Assembly (NCBI RefSeq): GCF_000720475.1
Contig: NZ_JOAP01000008.1
Coordinates: 62,001-126,000, forward strand
Reading direction: 5' to 3'
Length of the DNA: 64,000 bases
DNA from: Streptomyces aureocirculatus
GTDB lineage: Bacteria > Actinomycetota > Actinomycetes > Streptomycetales > Streptomycetaceae
The position numbers were made by a program, and so were the translations under genes. How positions within the stretch are numbered: position 1 is the first letter of the stretch; each line of letters opens with the position of its first letter. Shown in pieces: positions 34,010 through 42,699 of the stretch. Below the pieces are notes generated by a model. It made no database searches. It worked only from the letters and a program-made list of their open reading frames with translations, and was not told where the DNA came from.

Positions 34010-34354
34010 TCAGCCCACTGCGGCGTAGCTCTCGTAGGTCTCCTCGTCGTCCAGGTCGACGGGCAGCAAGCCCGTCCCACGCTCGTACTCGGAACGCGCT
34101 GTCTCGAGCAGCCTGCGCCACGAGGTGACGGTGGGGCGCCTGCGCAGCAGCGCACGCCGCTCCCGCTCTGTCATGCCACCCCACACGCCGAACTCGACGC
34201 GATTGTCCAGCGCGTCGGCCAGGCACTCGGTGCGCACCGGGCAACCGGTGCACACTGCCTTGGCCCTGTTCTGCGCTGCTCCTTGTACGAACAGTTCGTC
34301 CGGATCGGTAGTGCGGCAGGCGGCCTGCGCACTCCAGTCGGTTACCCAGCCCAT
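34010..34354 (-). CDS. wblA: WhiB-like iron-sulfur regulator WblA
   Basis: 114 aa from ATG 34354, beginning MGWVTDWSAQAAC as in S. coelicolor WblA. The four cluster ligands are Cys13, Cys35, Cys38 and Cys44 (AVCTGCPVRTEC). The GVWGG turn and the basic ERERRALLRRRP segment follow. WblA is a 4Fe-4S regulator that promotes sporulation and represses antibiotic production, and its location beside the class A PBP gene is the familiar one. The longer in-frame start at 34411 lies in the probable leader. Confidence 0.95.
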   Translation of the reverse strand: MGWVTDWSAQAACRTTDPDELFVQGAAQNRAKAVCTGCPVRTECLADALDNRVEFGVWGGMTERERRALLRRRPTVTSWRRLLETARSEYERGTGLLPVDLDDEETYESYAAVG

Positions 34355-34758
34355 ACCGGCGCCGTCCTCTCCCGAATCGAGGCTCCCCCACGGCGGCAGC
34401 GGCATATTCACCGCCGCCAGTTGAGGACGTTACGGAAGGTGGGCACAGCGCAACACCCCCTTCGGGCCCAATCTTGAATGGCCCGAACGGACTATGCGTA
34501 AGCGGCAGATCACCCGACGGAGTGAGCGGGCGACATATGCGACTGACCCGGCAAATGCGGGCGTTTCAGTTGGGTCACAGTGGACGCGAGGAGCCGTACG
34601 AGACGGATCCGGACAAGAATTCCGAGGATCCGCTGTAAACCGGCCGAATTGGGGGGTGGCATGGGGCTTGTTGCGGGGCCGCACTGCTGTGACAGTTGAG
34701 TGCAGCTTAGGCCAAGGCATACACGCGTGTCCGGCGAATCAGAACGTAGGCTGCCCCC
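34355..34758. promoter_or_regulatory. Divergent wblA-PBP regulatory region
   Basis: 404 bp without a supported gene. Long leader regions upstream of wblA are known in Streptomyces (recalled). Features visible include CTTCGGGCCCAATCTTG near 34460 with a complementary CGGGCCC stem, and an AT-richer stretch at 34600-34640. Several developmental regulators act on wblA, but I cannot place operators with confidence. Confidence 0.5.
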
Positions 34759-36909
34759 ATGGCAAACAAGCGATCGGGCGGCGGCCTCTCACCCGCGCAG
34801 CAGGCCGCCAAGTTCCTGGGCGTGAGCGTGCTCGCGGGTGCGGTACTGGCCGGCATCGCGCTGCCCGCTGCGGGCGTCATCGGGCTCGCGGCCAAGGGCT
34901 CGGTCGAGGGCTTCGACGAGATTCCGGCCAATCTGAAGCGGCCGCCCCTCAGCCAGCGCACCACGATCATGGACTCGGCGGGCGGCGCACTGGCCACGGT
35001 GTACTCACGTGACCGTACGGTGGTTCCGCTGAACCGCATCTCTCCGTACATGCAGAAGGCGATCGTCGCGATCGAGGACTCGCGCTTCTACGAGCACGGC
35101 GCGGTGGACCTCAAGGGCATCCTGCGCGCCGTCAACCAGAACGCGCAGAGCGGCGGCGTCTCGCAGGGCGCCTCGACACTCACGCAGCAGTACGTGAAGA
35201 ACGTCTTCGTGGAGGAGGCGGGCGACGACCCGGACAAGGTCGCGCAGGCCACGCAGCAGACGCTCGGCCGCAAGATCCGCGAGCTGAAGTACGCGATCCA
35301 GGTCGAGGAGGAGCTCGGCAAGAAGCGCATCCTGAAGAACTACCTGAACATCACGTACTTCGGTCAGCAGGCGTACGGAGTCGAGGCGGCGTCCCAGCGG
35401 TACTTCTCCAAGCACGCCGACGACCTGAAGCTCCAGGAGGCCGCCCTCCTCGCCGGCATCGTGCAGTCCCCGAGCCGGTACGACCCGGTGAACGACGAGT
35501 CGGAGGCCAAGCAGCGCCGCAACGTCGTCCTCCAGCGCATGGCCGAGACGCACGACATCTCGCAGCGCGAGGCCGACGAGGCCAAGAAGACCGGGCTCGG
35601 CCTGAAGGTGAGCCGCCCCAAGAACGGCTGCATCACGGCCGTGAAGGGCGCCGGTTTCTTCTGCAAGTACGTCGAGAAGGTCTTCCTCAACGACCCGGTC
35701 TTCGGCAGGACCAAGGAGGCCCGGGCCAAGCTGTGGAACCGCGGCGGCCTGAAGATCAGGACGACGCTCGACCCGCAGACCCAGTCCTCCGTGCAGGCCT
35801 CGATCAAGGATCACGTCTACCAGACGGACGACGTGGCCACCGCCGCCACCATCGTCGAGCCGGGCAGCGGCAAGATCCTCGGCATGGGCCAGTCACGACC
35901 GTTCGGTTACAACAAGAACGAGACGGAGATCAACCTCTCGGTCGACGACTCGATGGGCGGCGGCGCGGGCTACCAGCCCGGATCGACGTTCAAGCCGATC
36001 GTGGCCGCGGCGGCCCTGGAGCGCGGGATGTCACCGGGCAAGCGGTACGACTCCCCGTACGAGATGCCGTACCCCGAGCGGGTCGCCGCCTGTGACGGCA
36101 AGACCTGGCGGAACTTCGGCAACCAGAAGCTGACGAACGAGAACGAGGCCGAGGTCGGCCCGTACCGCATGCGGGAGGCGACCGCGAAGTCGGTCAACAC
36201 CTACTTCGTGGAGATGATCGGCGACATCGGCATCTGTCCGGTGACGAAGATGGCCGCCAAGATGGGTGTCCAGCGCGCCAACGGCAAGCCGATGGACCAG
36301 GCGCCTTCGATCGCCCTCGGCACCCAGGAGGTGTCGCCGCTGACGATGGCGAGCGCGTACGCCACGTTCGCCGCGCGCGGCAAGTACTGCACGCCGATCG
36401 CCATCGAGTCGATCCGCACGCTCGGCGGCAAGGCCCTTCCGGTGCCGAAGTCCACGTGCACGCGGGCCATGTCGGAGCGGACCGCCGACACGATCAACAC
36501 CCTCCTCAAGGGCGTGGTCGAGGACGGCACCGGCAGGCAGGCCGGCCTCGGCTCCCGCGACAGCGCGGGCAAGACGGGTACGACCGACTACCGCTACGCC
36601 GCCTGGTTCGCGGGCTACACCCCGAACATGTCCGGCGCGGTCTGGGTCGGCGACCCGGCCCACGAGCGCCGCATGGTCGGCATCAACATCGGCGGCCGCC
36701 CCTACGCGAAGGTCTTCGGCGGCGAGGTCCCGGGCCCGATCTGGCGCGACGCCATGAGCGGCGCGCTGGAGGGCAAGCCCGACCCCGAGTTCGACACCGT
36801 CCACATCCCTGGCGGCAAGGACCGGGACCGGGATCGGGACCATGAGGATGACGATGACGGCGGCGGCAGTGATGGCGGCGACGGGGGCGACGGGGGCGAC
36901 GACGGCTAG
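34759..36909 (+). CDS. Class A penicillin-binding protein (GT51 + transpeptidase)
   Basis: 716 aa. A short cytoplasmic tail and one membrane helix (residues 17-45) precede a GT51 glycosyltransferase with catalytic Glu in AIEDSRFYEHG and the motif GASTLTQQYVKN. The transpeptidase domain has the SxxK motif QPGSTFKPI, SVN (KSVNTYF) and KTGT (SAGKTGTTDY). It polymerises and crosslinks peptidoglycan outside the membrane. The C-terminal tail is a run of Arg-Asp and Gly-Asp repeats (KDRDRDRDHEDDDD, GGDGGDGGDD), an acidic low-complexity end probably produced by slippage. Confidence 0.95.
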   Translation: MANKRSGGGLSPAQQAAKFLGVSVLAGAVLAGIALPAAGVIGLAAKGSVEGFDEIPANLKRPPLSQRTTIMDSAGGALATVYSRDRTVVPLNRISPYMQKAIVAIEDSRFYEHGAVDLKGILRAVNQNAQSGGVSQGASTLTQQYVKNVFVEEAGDDPDKVAQATQQTLGRKIRELKYAIQVEEELGKKRILKNYLNITYFGQQAYGVEAASQRYFSKHADDLKLQEAALLAGIVQSPSRYDPVNDESEAKQRRNVVLQRMAETHDISQREADEAKKTGLGLKVSRPKNGCITAVKGAGFFCKYVEKVFLNDPVFGRTKEARAKLWNRGGLKIRTTLDPQTQSSVQASIKDHVYQTDDVATAATIVEPGSGKILGMGQSRPFGYNKNETEINLSVDDSMGGGAGYQPGSTFKPIVAAAALERGMSPGKRYDSPYEMPYPERVAACDGKTWRNFGNQKLTNENEAEVGPYRMREATAKSVNTYFVEMIGDIGICPVTKMAAKMGVQRANGKPMDQAPSIALGTQEVSPLTMASAYATFAARGKYCTPIAIESIRTLGGKALPVPKSTCTRAMSERTADTINTLLKGVVEDGTGRQAGLGSRDSAGKTGTTDYRYAAWFAGYTPNMSGAVWVGDPAHERRMVGINIGGRPYAKVFGGEVPGPIWRDAMSGALEGKPDPEFDTVHIPGGKDRDRDRDHEDDDDGGGSDGGDGGDGGDDG

Positions 36910-37020
36910 CCCGGCGACGGCCGCGGCCGGTAGCCCGAGCTGCGGGACGGGGGCATCGGCGGTGGTCGCGGTCGGTCCGGTGGCTGGCGGGACTGAGGCC
37001 GACGGCTGACTCCGGTCCCG

Positions 37021-37080
37021 GTACGTGGATGGGGCGTCCCCTACTTGGCCGCAGGCCTGGGGGGCGCCCCATCCACGTAC
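37021..37080. terminator. Large inverted repeat between convergent PBP and YqeY-like genes
   Basis: GTACGTGGATGGGGCGTCCC and its near-complement GGGCGCCCCATCCACGTAC flank a 20-nt spacer, giving a stem of about 20 bp with one mismatch. It lies about 110 bp after the PBP stop and could terminate both convergent transcripts. Confidence 0.65.
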
Positions 37081-37168
37081 GTATGTAGGTACACGCACGT
37101 ACATACGTGTACGCGTACGTATGCGTTCGTGTACGTGGACGTGGACGCGTACACGTACGCGTACACGG
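37081..37168. repeat. GTAC-rich alternating array
   Basis: Overlapping copies of GTACGT, ACGTAC, GTGTACGCGTAC and GTACGTGGACGTGGAC fill this interval. The sequence is an almost continuous alternating purine-pyrimidine tract and therefore has Z-DNA potential. No gene is present. Confidence 0.85.
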
Positions 37169-37192
37169 AACCGAACGCGCGCTGCGCGCTGC

Positions 37193-37660
37193 TCAGCCCT
37201 CTGCGAGCAGCTTCTTCACCACGGCGGCCACACGGCCGCCCTCCGCCCGGCCGGCCACCTTCGGGTTCACGATCTTCATGACCTGGCCCATGGCACGGGG
37301 GCCCTCGGCGCCCGCGCCCTTCGCCTCGGCGACGGCGGCGGCGACGATCTGCTCCAGCTCGTCGTCCCCGAGCTGCTGCGGCAGGTACGCGGCGAGCACC
37401 TCGCCCTCCGCCTTCTCGCGCTCGGCCTGCTCGGCGCGGCCACCCTGCGCGAAGGCCTCCGCGGCCTCGCGGCGCTTCTTCGCCTCGCGGGTGATCACCT
37501 TCTGCACCTCGTCGTCGGAGAGCTCGCGGGCGGAGGTGCCCGCGACCTCCTCCTTGGAGATGGCGGTGAGGGTCAGCCGGAGCGTCGAGGAGCGCAGCTC
37601 ATCGCGCTTCCTGATCGCCGCGGTGAGGTCTTCCTTGAGCTTCGACTTGAGCGTGGTCAT
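37193..37660 (-). CDS. GatB/YqeY domain protein
   Basis: 155 aa from ATG 37660. It starts MTTLKSKLKEDLTAAIRKRD and contains RLTLTAISKEEV, LSDDEVQKVITREAKKRREA and a C-terminal helical bundle with GQVMKIVNPKVAGRAEGGRVA. That is the full YqeY fold, related to the tRNA-binding tail of GatB. It probably acts in tRNA-related metabolism; the precise role is unknown. Confidence 0.92.
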   Translation of the reverse strand: MTTLKSKLKEDLTAAIRKRDELRSSTLRLTLTAISKEEVAGTSARELSDDEVQKVITREAKKRREAAEAFAQGGRAEQAEREKAEGEVLAAYLPQQLGDDELEQIVAAAVAEAKGAGAEGPRAMGQVMKIVNPKVAGRAEGGRVAAVVKKLLAEG

Positions 37661-37789
37661 GCCGCAATTGTGGCAGGTGGGCGGGGCGGGGTGCCCGCTG
37701 TTTTCGCGGGGCGCGGGCACCGAGCGCCCCGGCCGGAGGCCGACGGCACCCCGGCGCTCCCGGTGTGGGGCATCTGACACGATGGTCGT

Positions 37790-38725
37790 ATGCGCGCGCG
37801 ATACGCAGTACCTCTGGGAATCACGGCGACGGCCGCGGCCGGTATCGCCTACTCGGTGGGCATCGAGTCCCGCCTCTTCCGGCTCAGGCGGGTGACGGTC
37901 CCCGTCCTTCCACCGGGGATGCGCCCACTGCGCGTGCTCCAGGTCTCCGACATCCACATGGTGTCCGGCCAGCGCAAGAAGCAGCGCTGGCTGCGTTCGC
38001 TGGCGGGCCTGCGCCCCGACTTCGTGATCAACACGGGTGACAACCTCTCGGACCCCGAGGGCGTCCCCGAGGTCCTGGACGCGCTGGGTCCGCTGATGCA
38101 GTTCCCCGGGGCGTACGTGTTCGGCTCCAACGACTACTACGGCCCGACGCTGCGCAACCCCGCGCGCTACCTGTTCGAGAAGGCGCAGGGCCGCCACGGC
38201 CTGAACGGCAACAAGCCCGTCGTGGGCGCCGTCCACAACCCGTGGGAGGACCTGCGGGAAGGCTTCGACGCGGCGGGCTGGGCCAACCTGACGAACACCC
38301 GTGGCGCCCTGAAGATCGACGGCTACGAGATCGCGCTGACCGGCCTCGACGACCCGCACATCAAGCGGGACCGGTACGCGGAGGTGGCGGGCGGTCCGGT
38401 CGCCGACGCGGACTTCTCCATGGGCATCGTGCACGCACCGTACCTGCGCAGCCTGGACGCCTTCACGGCGGACGGCTACCCGCTGATCCTGGCGGGCCAC
38501 ACCCACGGCGGCCAGCTCTGCATTCCCTTCTACGGCGCGCTGGTCACCAACTGCGATCTGGACACCGGCCGCGTCAAGGGCCTGTCGACGCACGAGTCCG
38601 GCGGCAACACCTCGTACCTCCACGTCTCCGCGGGCTGCGGCACCAGCCGCTACACCCCGATCCGCTTCGCCTGCCCCCCGGAGGCCACCCTCCTCACCCT
38701 CACGGAGCGCCCCGCCCACACCTGA
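37790..38725 (+). CDS. Membrane-associated metallophosphoesterase (YkuE/YaeI-like)
   Basis: 311 aa. One N-terminal hydrophobic segment (LGITATAAAGIAYSVG) is followed by calcineurin-like metal motifs: VLQVSDIHM, VINTGDNLSD, VFGSNDYYG (the usual GNHD is GSND) and LILAGHTHGGQLCIP. It resembles the YkuE/YaeI phosphodiesterases that act on lipids or nucleotides at the membrane. The GNHD-to-GSND change is frequent in this subgroup. It stands alone just before tRNA-Pro. Confidence 0.88.
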   Translation: MRARYAVPLGITATAAAGIAYSVGIESRLFRLRRVTVPVLPPGMRPLRVLQVSDIHMVSGQRKKQRWLRSLAGLRPDFVINTGDNLSDPEGVPEVLDALGPLMQFPGAYVFGSNDYYGPTLRNPARYLFEKAQGRHGLNGNKPVVGAVHNPWEDLREGFDAAGWANLTNTRGALKIDGYEIALTGLDDPHIKRDRYAEVAGGPVADADFSMGIVHAPYLRSLDAFTADGYPLILAGHTHGGQLCIPFYGALVTNCDLDTGRVKGLSTHESGGNTSYLHVSAGCGTSRYTPIRFACPPEATLLTLTERPAHT

Positions 38726-38837
38726 GCCGCATCGCGCCCGAACCCCCGCGAAACCGGATTTCGTCTCAGCGCGCCGGTCCGCTAAAGTAATCGATGTCGC
38801 CGCGACCTGCGCAGCAGGGCCGTCGGAACAACGACAT

Positions 38838-38911
38838 CGGGGTGTGGCGCAGCTTGGCAGCGCGCTTCGTTCGGGACGAAGAGGTCGTGGGTTCAAATCC
38901 CGCCACCCCGA
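38838..38911 (+). tRNA. tRNA-Pro (CGG)
   Basis: 74 nt with a full cloverleaf. Acceptor stem CGGGGTG pairs with CACCCCG, the D arm is GCGC...GCGC, the anticodon stem CTTCG/CGAAG encloses TTCGGGA with anticodon CGG, and the T arm GTGGG-TTCAAAT-CCCGC is canonical. Discriminator A38911; CCA is not encoded (CAG follows). The T-arm/acceptor 3' half is the usual integration target of actinobacterial tyrosine recombinases. Confidence 0.97.
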
Positions 38912-38927
38912 CAGCTGAAACAGCAGG

Positions 38928-38963
38928 TCAGGCCCGGTACTGAGAGATCAGTGCCGGGCCTGA
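38928..38963 (+). terminator. Terminator hairpin after tRNA-Pro
   Basis: TCAGGCCCGGTACTGA and TCAGTGCCGGGCCTGA pair over 16 positions with one wobble around GAGA. TTTGCGTTGG follows. It lies 16 bp after the tRNA end and probably terminates its transcript. Confidence 0.8.
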
Positions 38964-39140
38964 TTTGCGTTGGGGGGCCATTTTGGGAGTCGTTTGGGAG
39001 CCGAACTTCGGGGAGCGGCTCCCCGGTGGCTCCCAGCGAGTGGCGCTTCTTCTTCGAGCGTGCTGTGCGCCGCGTGTGCCCCGGGGAGAAGCGTCCCCAC
39101 GGCTTGTGCCGAGGTGACCACAGACGGTACGACGATCGCC

Positions 39141-40778
39141 ATGCACCCATGGTCTCCGTTGAATGACCGGCAGCTCGCACTCCTCGCTCGCATCGAGGAC
39201 GGAACCGACCCCGTCACGTCGGACAGGCCCGAGCTCGCTGTTACCGCCCGGGCGCTCAAGGAACGGCGCCTGATCACTATGCCCAAGCAGAGTGGGAAGT
39301 GGCAGGCGGAGATCACTGACGCGGGACGCTTCTACTTGGAGCACGGATATCACCCGGACCGGCCGGAACCGGCTCCGCGCAAGCAACGGTCGGCGGGTTC
39401 CCACCAACCGACGCGTCCAGCCCCTCCACCGCAGAAGCAAGCCACGGCCCCGTCCATGAAGAAGCCGGCGCAGCAGCGCGCCGCTAAGCCCCCGAAGCCG
39501 TCGCCGGCGGAAGTCGGAGCGGCTTTGATCGCGGAAGTACAGCAAGCTGGGCGGTTCCTCAGGGTCCCGAACCCCAGCGACGAGGAGCGGGCCCGCTACC
39601 GCAGGGCGTTCGACGCGGCGCGGCAGTGTGCGCCCGACGGGTACCACCTGAAGTACAGCGGTCGGGCGAAGGGAGACTTCTTCCTCGGCCTCCTCCGGGT
39701 GTCCGGGGAGGACGACACCGAGTGGAACAGGATCCGCCTGGCACGCAGCCGTGTGATCACCGATGTCGAGGACGTGATCGCCGCAGTCACCGCGGACCAC
39801 AGCGCCTTCGAGATCTCGGAGGAGGTCCTCCCCCGGGTGCTCTCGCTGCTCCGGCTCCTCACCGAGGAAGCCCTCGCACGCCACGGCGAGATCGCGGTGT
39901 CGAAGAAGCGCAGGCAGCCGAGGCCGCTGCTCACCGTCCACGGCAGGACGTACGAGGTCAGCTTCCGTGAACGGCAGAAGCCGGTCCGGTACGTCCCCAA
40001 GCAGCCGGGCCGTCGTACGTACGACTGGCAGCGTGTCACCCCAGCCCAGAAGTTCGAGCCATCCGGCGAATTGGAGCTGCTGGTCAGCCAGCAGTCGGGC
40101 TACAGCTACGGCTGGAAGAAGGAATGGGCTGACACAGCCAAGAAGCCGTTGGAGGAGCAGATCGGTTCAGTCTTCCGAGCGTTGAAGGCACGCGCGGAGG
40201 AACAGGAGCGGGCCCGACTGGAACGTGAGGCGGAGCAGCAGCGGCTACGAGAGGAGCGGGAGCGGCAGGAGGCCGAGCGCCGACGCTTGGAAGCGGAGCG
40301 GGAGGAGCGCGAGCGGCGGGAGTGGGAGGCCGCCGTCAGCGTGGCCTCGGTCAAGGCGGTTCGCGCGCTACGGGCCGAGCACTTCGGTACGGCCCTCGAT
40401 CGGTGGCGTGCCGCAGGGGAGATCCGGACGTTCTGTGCCGCTCTGGACGAAGCCGCCGCCACGTCGGAAGACGCCCTCGAAGCCGAGAGGCTGCGAGAGT
40501 GGTCGGCTTGGGGAAAGGCGGAGGCCGACCGGCTCGACCCCACCCTGAGCGGCAAGGGACTGGCTTCTCTCAACTTCCACGCGGAGCCGACTGGAGATCA
40601 ACTGCGGCGTTTTCTCGACGGCTGGCATCCGCACCGGCCGGAGAAAGAGACGAAGTCCGCTACACAACCAGCGCCGCCCAAGGCGGAGCCAGATCCATGG
40701 CGCGGGCTCATCGACGCATATCAGGATCAAGGCTGGAGATATGGACACCAAGGTCGCGCTCAATGGTGGAGGCGATGA
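39141..40778 (+). CDS. Hypothetical island protein with coiled coil
   Basis: 545 aa from ATG 39141; a GTG at 39114 is possible. The N-terminal HPWSPLNDRQLALLARI reads like a winged-helix region. A Pro/Lys-rich linker (around 90-130), a middle globular part (QAGRFLRVPNPSDEERARYR) and a strongly charged coiled coil around residue 360-410 (runs such as REAEQQRLREERERQEAERR) follow. Relatives occur in Streptomyces genomic islands (recalled). Function unknown. Its 3' end overlaps the convergent gene by about 70 bp. Confidence 0.7.
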   Translation: MHPWSPLNDRQLALLARIEDGTDPVTSDRPELAVTARALKERRLITMPKQSGKWQAEITDAGRFYLEHGYHPDRPEPAPRKQRSAGSHQPTRPAPPPQKQATAPSMKKPAQQRAAKPPKPSPAEVGAALIAEVQQAGRFLRVPNPSDEERARYRRAFDAARQCAPDGYHLKYSGRAKGDFFLGLLRVSGEDDTEWNRIRLARSRVITDVEDVIAAVTADHSAFEISEEVLPRVLSLLRLLTEEALARHGEIAVSKKRRQPRPLLTVHGRTYEVSFRERQKPVRYVPKQPGRRTYDWQRVTPAQKFEPSGELELLVSQQSGYSYGWKKEWADTAKKPLEEQIGSVFRALKARAEEQERARLEREAEQQRLREERERQEAERRRLEAEREERERREWEAAVSVASVKAVRALRAEHFGTALDRWRAAGEIRTFCAALDEAAATSEDALEAERLREWSAWGKAEADRLDPTLSGKGLASLNFHAEPTGDQLRRFLDGWHPHRPEKETKSATQPAPPKAEPDPWRGLIDAYQDQGWRYGHQGRAQWWRR

Positions 40779-41550
40779 CGCCATGGCCACGGTCGCGTAG
40801 CGCCTTGACCGCCTTCTCGACCAGCTCTCCGAGCCGGATGACCTCGGCGCGTAGAGCCACCAACTCGTCGTAACGGTCGGCCTTGTCCTGGCCGCACCAT
40901 GCCCGGACGGTTCGCAGGACGGCCGCCTCCGCGTCCAACTTGCGCTCGTCCCGTCTGCTGTAGGAGTACCAGGAGGGCTGGGCACGCTCCTGCTCGATGG
41001 CCTGCTGCTTGCGGTCCACCTCCGGAAGGATCTCGTCGGCGAGGCGGTCGGCGACCTGGCGGGCGACGCGCTCGGTGACCGGCCACCCGGCCAGGCACAG
41101 GCCATGGCGGCTCTCGTAGACCATGGCGTCGTTACGGAGTTCAGCTGCGTCCATGCCGATGAGCGGTGCCGTCTCGTCGAGGCGGCTCAGCTCCAGGACT
41201 CCGGCGTCGGCCACCGTTCGACGCAGGCGGACCCTGTTCTTCGGACGGACGAAGCCGAGGATCATGCGGGCGGCCTCGAAATCCGTGCTGCCCCGGACGT
41301 GACGAGAGGACTCCGCCAGCGCCAGCTCCGCCGCGTCGTCCGCGCGGAACGTATCAACATCCGCCCACGGTGCTACGAGAGAGCCGGAACTGACCCACTC
41401 CTGAAGGCCAGCGGCATCACCTTCCAGGAACCGCACGTGGATCCAGCCAGACCTGCCAGGGCCGCCCACTCGAACGACCTCCACCTGGCGAACCACGCTA
41501 CCCAGATCCTTCGGCCTCGCGCGGTACGCCCAGTGCTCGCCAATCTCCAT
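40708..41550 (-). CDS. Hypothetical island protein (often mislabelled PE-PGRS family)
   Basis: 280 aa from ATG 41550. It begins MEIGEHWAYRARPKDLGS, followed by a small beta-rich domain (VEVVRVGG, GWIHVRFLEGD, LQEWVSSGSLVAPW) and a helical C-terminal half with RSSRHVRGSTDFEAARMIL and VLRTVRAWCG. Such proteins accompany pSAM2-like and other actinobacterial elements and are sometimes annotated PE-PGRS without basis. Function unknown. It is convergent with, and overlaps, the preceding gene. Confidence 0.7.
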   Translation of the reverse strand: MEIGEHWAYRARPKDLGSVVRQVEVVRVGGPGRSGWIHVRFLEGDAAGLQEWVSSGSLVAPWADVDTFRADDAAELALAESSRHVRGSTDFEAARMILGFVRPKNRVRLRRTVADAGVLELSRLDETAPLIGMDAAELRNDAMVYESRHGLCLAGWPVTERVARQVADRLADEILPEVDRKQQAIEQERAQPSWYSYSRRDERKLDAEAAVLRTVRAWCGQDKADRYDELVALRAEVIRLGELVEKAVKALRDRGHGVIASTIERDLGVHISSLDPDMRR

Positions 41551-41694
41551 GTCACCATTTAGCCAACCCTGTTGGCCTCCCCACTGGGTATTCGCCCCAA
41601 CTGCCAGAGCGAGCTGACCGCACAAGGTTGGCGCTGCTCCATCAAGGCATCCGCGCTCTACAGGCACGCGTGACTCCCGGCGGGCACACGGGAG

Positions 41695-41913
41695 TTAGCC
41701 GAGTACGCGCACTGGCGAGGCCGGGCTCATCGCCAGGCGGACGTCGAGCGCCGTATCCCCCTGCTGGGCCAGGCCGAGCATGAGGAGCTTGCGCGTGCCT
41801 GTAGTGATGTGGGCGCAGCGCGCCGAGATGCCGGCGTGGCAGTTGGCGTCGGTGCTGCTCCCGCCCATCAGGGCGATGCTCTTGGCCGAGTCCGGGCCAC
41901 GAACACCCCTCAT
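41695..41913 (-). pseudogene. C-terminal stump of a tyrosine integrase
   Basis: The frame ISARCAHITTGTRKLL, then GLAQQGDTALDVRLAMSP and ASPVRVLG, aligns with the end of the intact integrase at 42700-44226 (VSARYAHVTPGMRKRL, TALDARLAMYPTSPVRVL). The catalytic Tyr has become Cys (SARC), and everything upstream of the HxxR box is missing. It is related to but clearly diverged from the intact copy, so it is the relic of an earlier, different element at the same locus. Confidence 0.8.
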
Positions 41914-42380
41914 CGGCAGGCCAACCTAGACCTCGGCGATGACCGAGGTAACCGAACTGCCTGGTCATGCCGGTTGCGCGGCTTACCCCCAGGCATGTAG
42001 GGCGCGAAGGACAGAGACGTGCACGGGGCCGCGGTGTACGGCCGATGGCCGTAGCAGCAGGGTCGGGCCGATTTAAGCAGTCGCGAAAATCCGAGCTCGT
42101 GGCGGCATCACGCGACTCATTCAAGAGCCATAGCTCGCAAAGCCGCAGGTCAGGAGCCGTGAATGAGGACGGCGAACAGCACATGCCGGAGAGGCACCAC
42201 AGCGGCTGCCGGCAAATTCGCGAGAACTCGAATCGACTCCCCGCGCGGTGCAGTCTCCTCCGTGTCCGGGGGCGCCACCGGACACGACCAACGAACTTGC
42301 GTGGCTAACTCCCCGCCGGTCCAAGGTCCCTTCACCCATTCACCGCGTGCTGCCGCACGCCCGAGAAACAAAGGTTTGCC
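41914..42380. other. Relic/intergenic stretch between integrase stump and small membrane gene
   Basis: About 470 bp with no convincing gene; open frames on both strands have mixed codon statistics. The sequence is probably decayed element DNA. The last 40 bp supply the ribosome binding site (AAAGG) for the next ORF. Confidence 0.5.
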
Positions 42381-42632
42381 ATGCCCACCACAAACAGCCA
42401 CCCGGATGACCCGCAGCCGGACGGAACGCCGCCGACCGAGCCGCACACGCCGGACGAGACCCCTGCGGAGTGCCCGCGCTCACAGGACGCCCTCGCCTGG
42501 GTCACCGTCGGGCTGTCCGCAGTCTGCTGCACCGCCGGCGTGGTCCTCTCCCTGACCGGCCACGAGGAAGTAGGTATCCCCCTCATCGGCGCCGCCGGAA
42601 CCTTGGAGCGAGGGGTTAATACCCGGAAGTAA
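42381..42632 (+). CDS. Small single-pass membrane protein
   Basis: 83 aa. A Pro/Thr/Glu-rich N-terminus (residues 1-38) is followed by a hydrophobic segment (LAWVTVGLSAVCCTAGVVLSL) and a short polar tail. AAAGG lies about 8 bp upstream of the ATG. It is convergent with the integrase, with a hairpin in between. No family recognised; probably an accessory protein of the element. Confidence 0.55.
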   Translation: MPTTNSHPDDPQPDGTPPTEPHTPDETPAECPRSQDALAWVTVGLSAVCCTAGVVLSLTGHEEVGIPLIGAAGTLERGVNTRK

Positions 42633-42652
42633 GGCAAGGTCGTGACGCGGGT

Positions 42653-42687
42653 CTCTGCTGCCGGACCCACCCCGTCCGGCGGCAGAG
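42653..42687. terminator. Hairpin between small membrane gene and integrase
   Basis: CTCTGCTGCCGGA and TCCGGCGGCAGAG form a 13-bp stem with one mismatch around CCCACCCCG. It lies in the 67-bp convergent gap, 13 bp beyond the integrase stop. Confidence 0.7.
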
Positions 42688-42699
42688 GCCCAACCGCGT

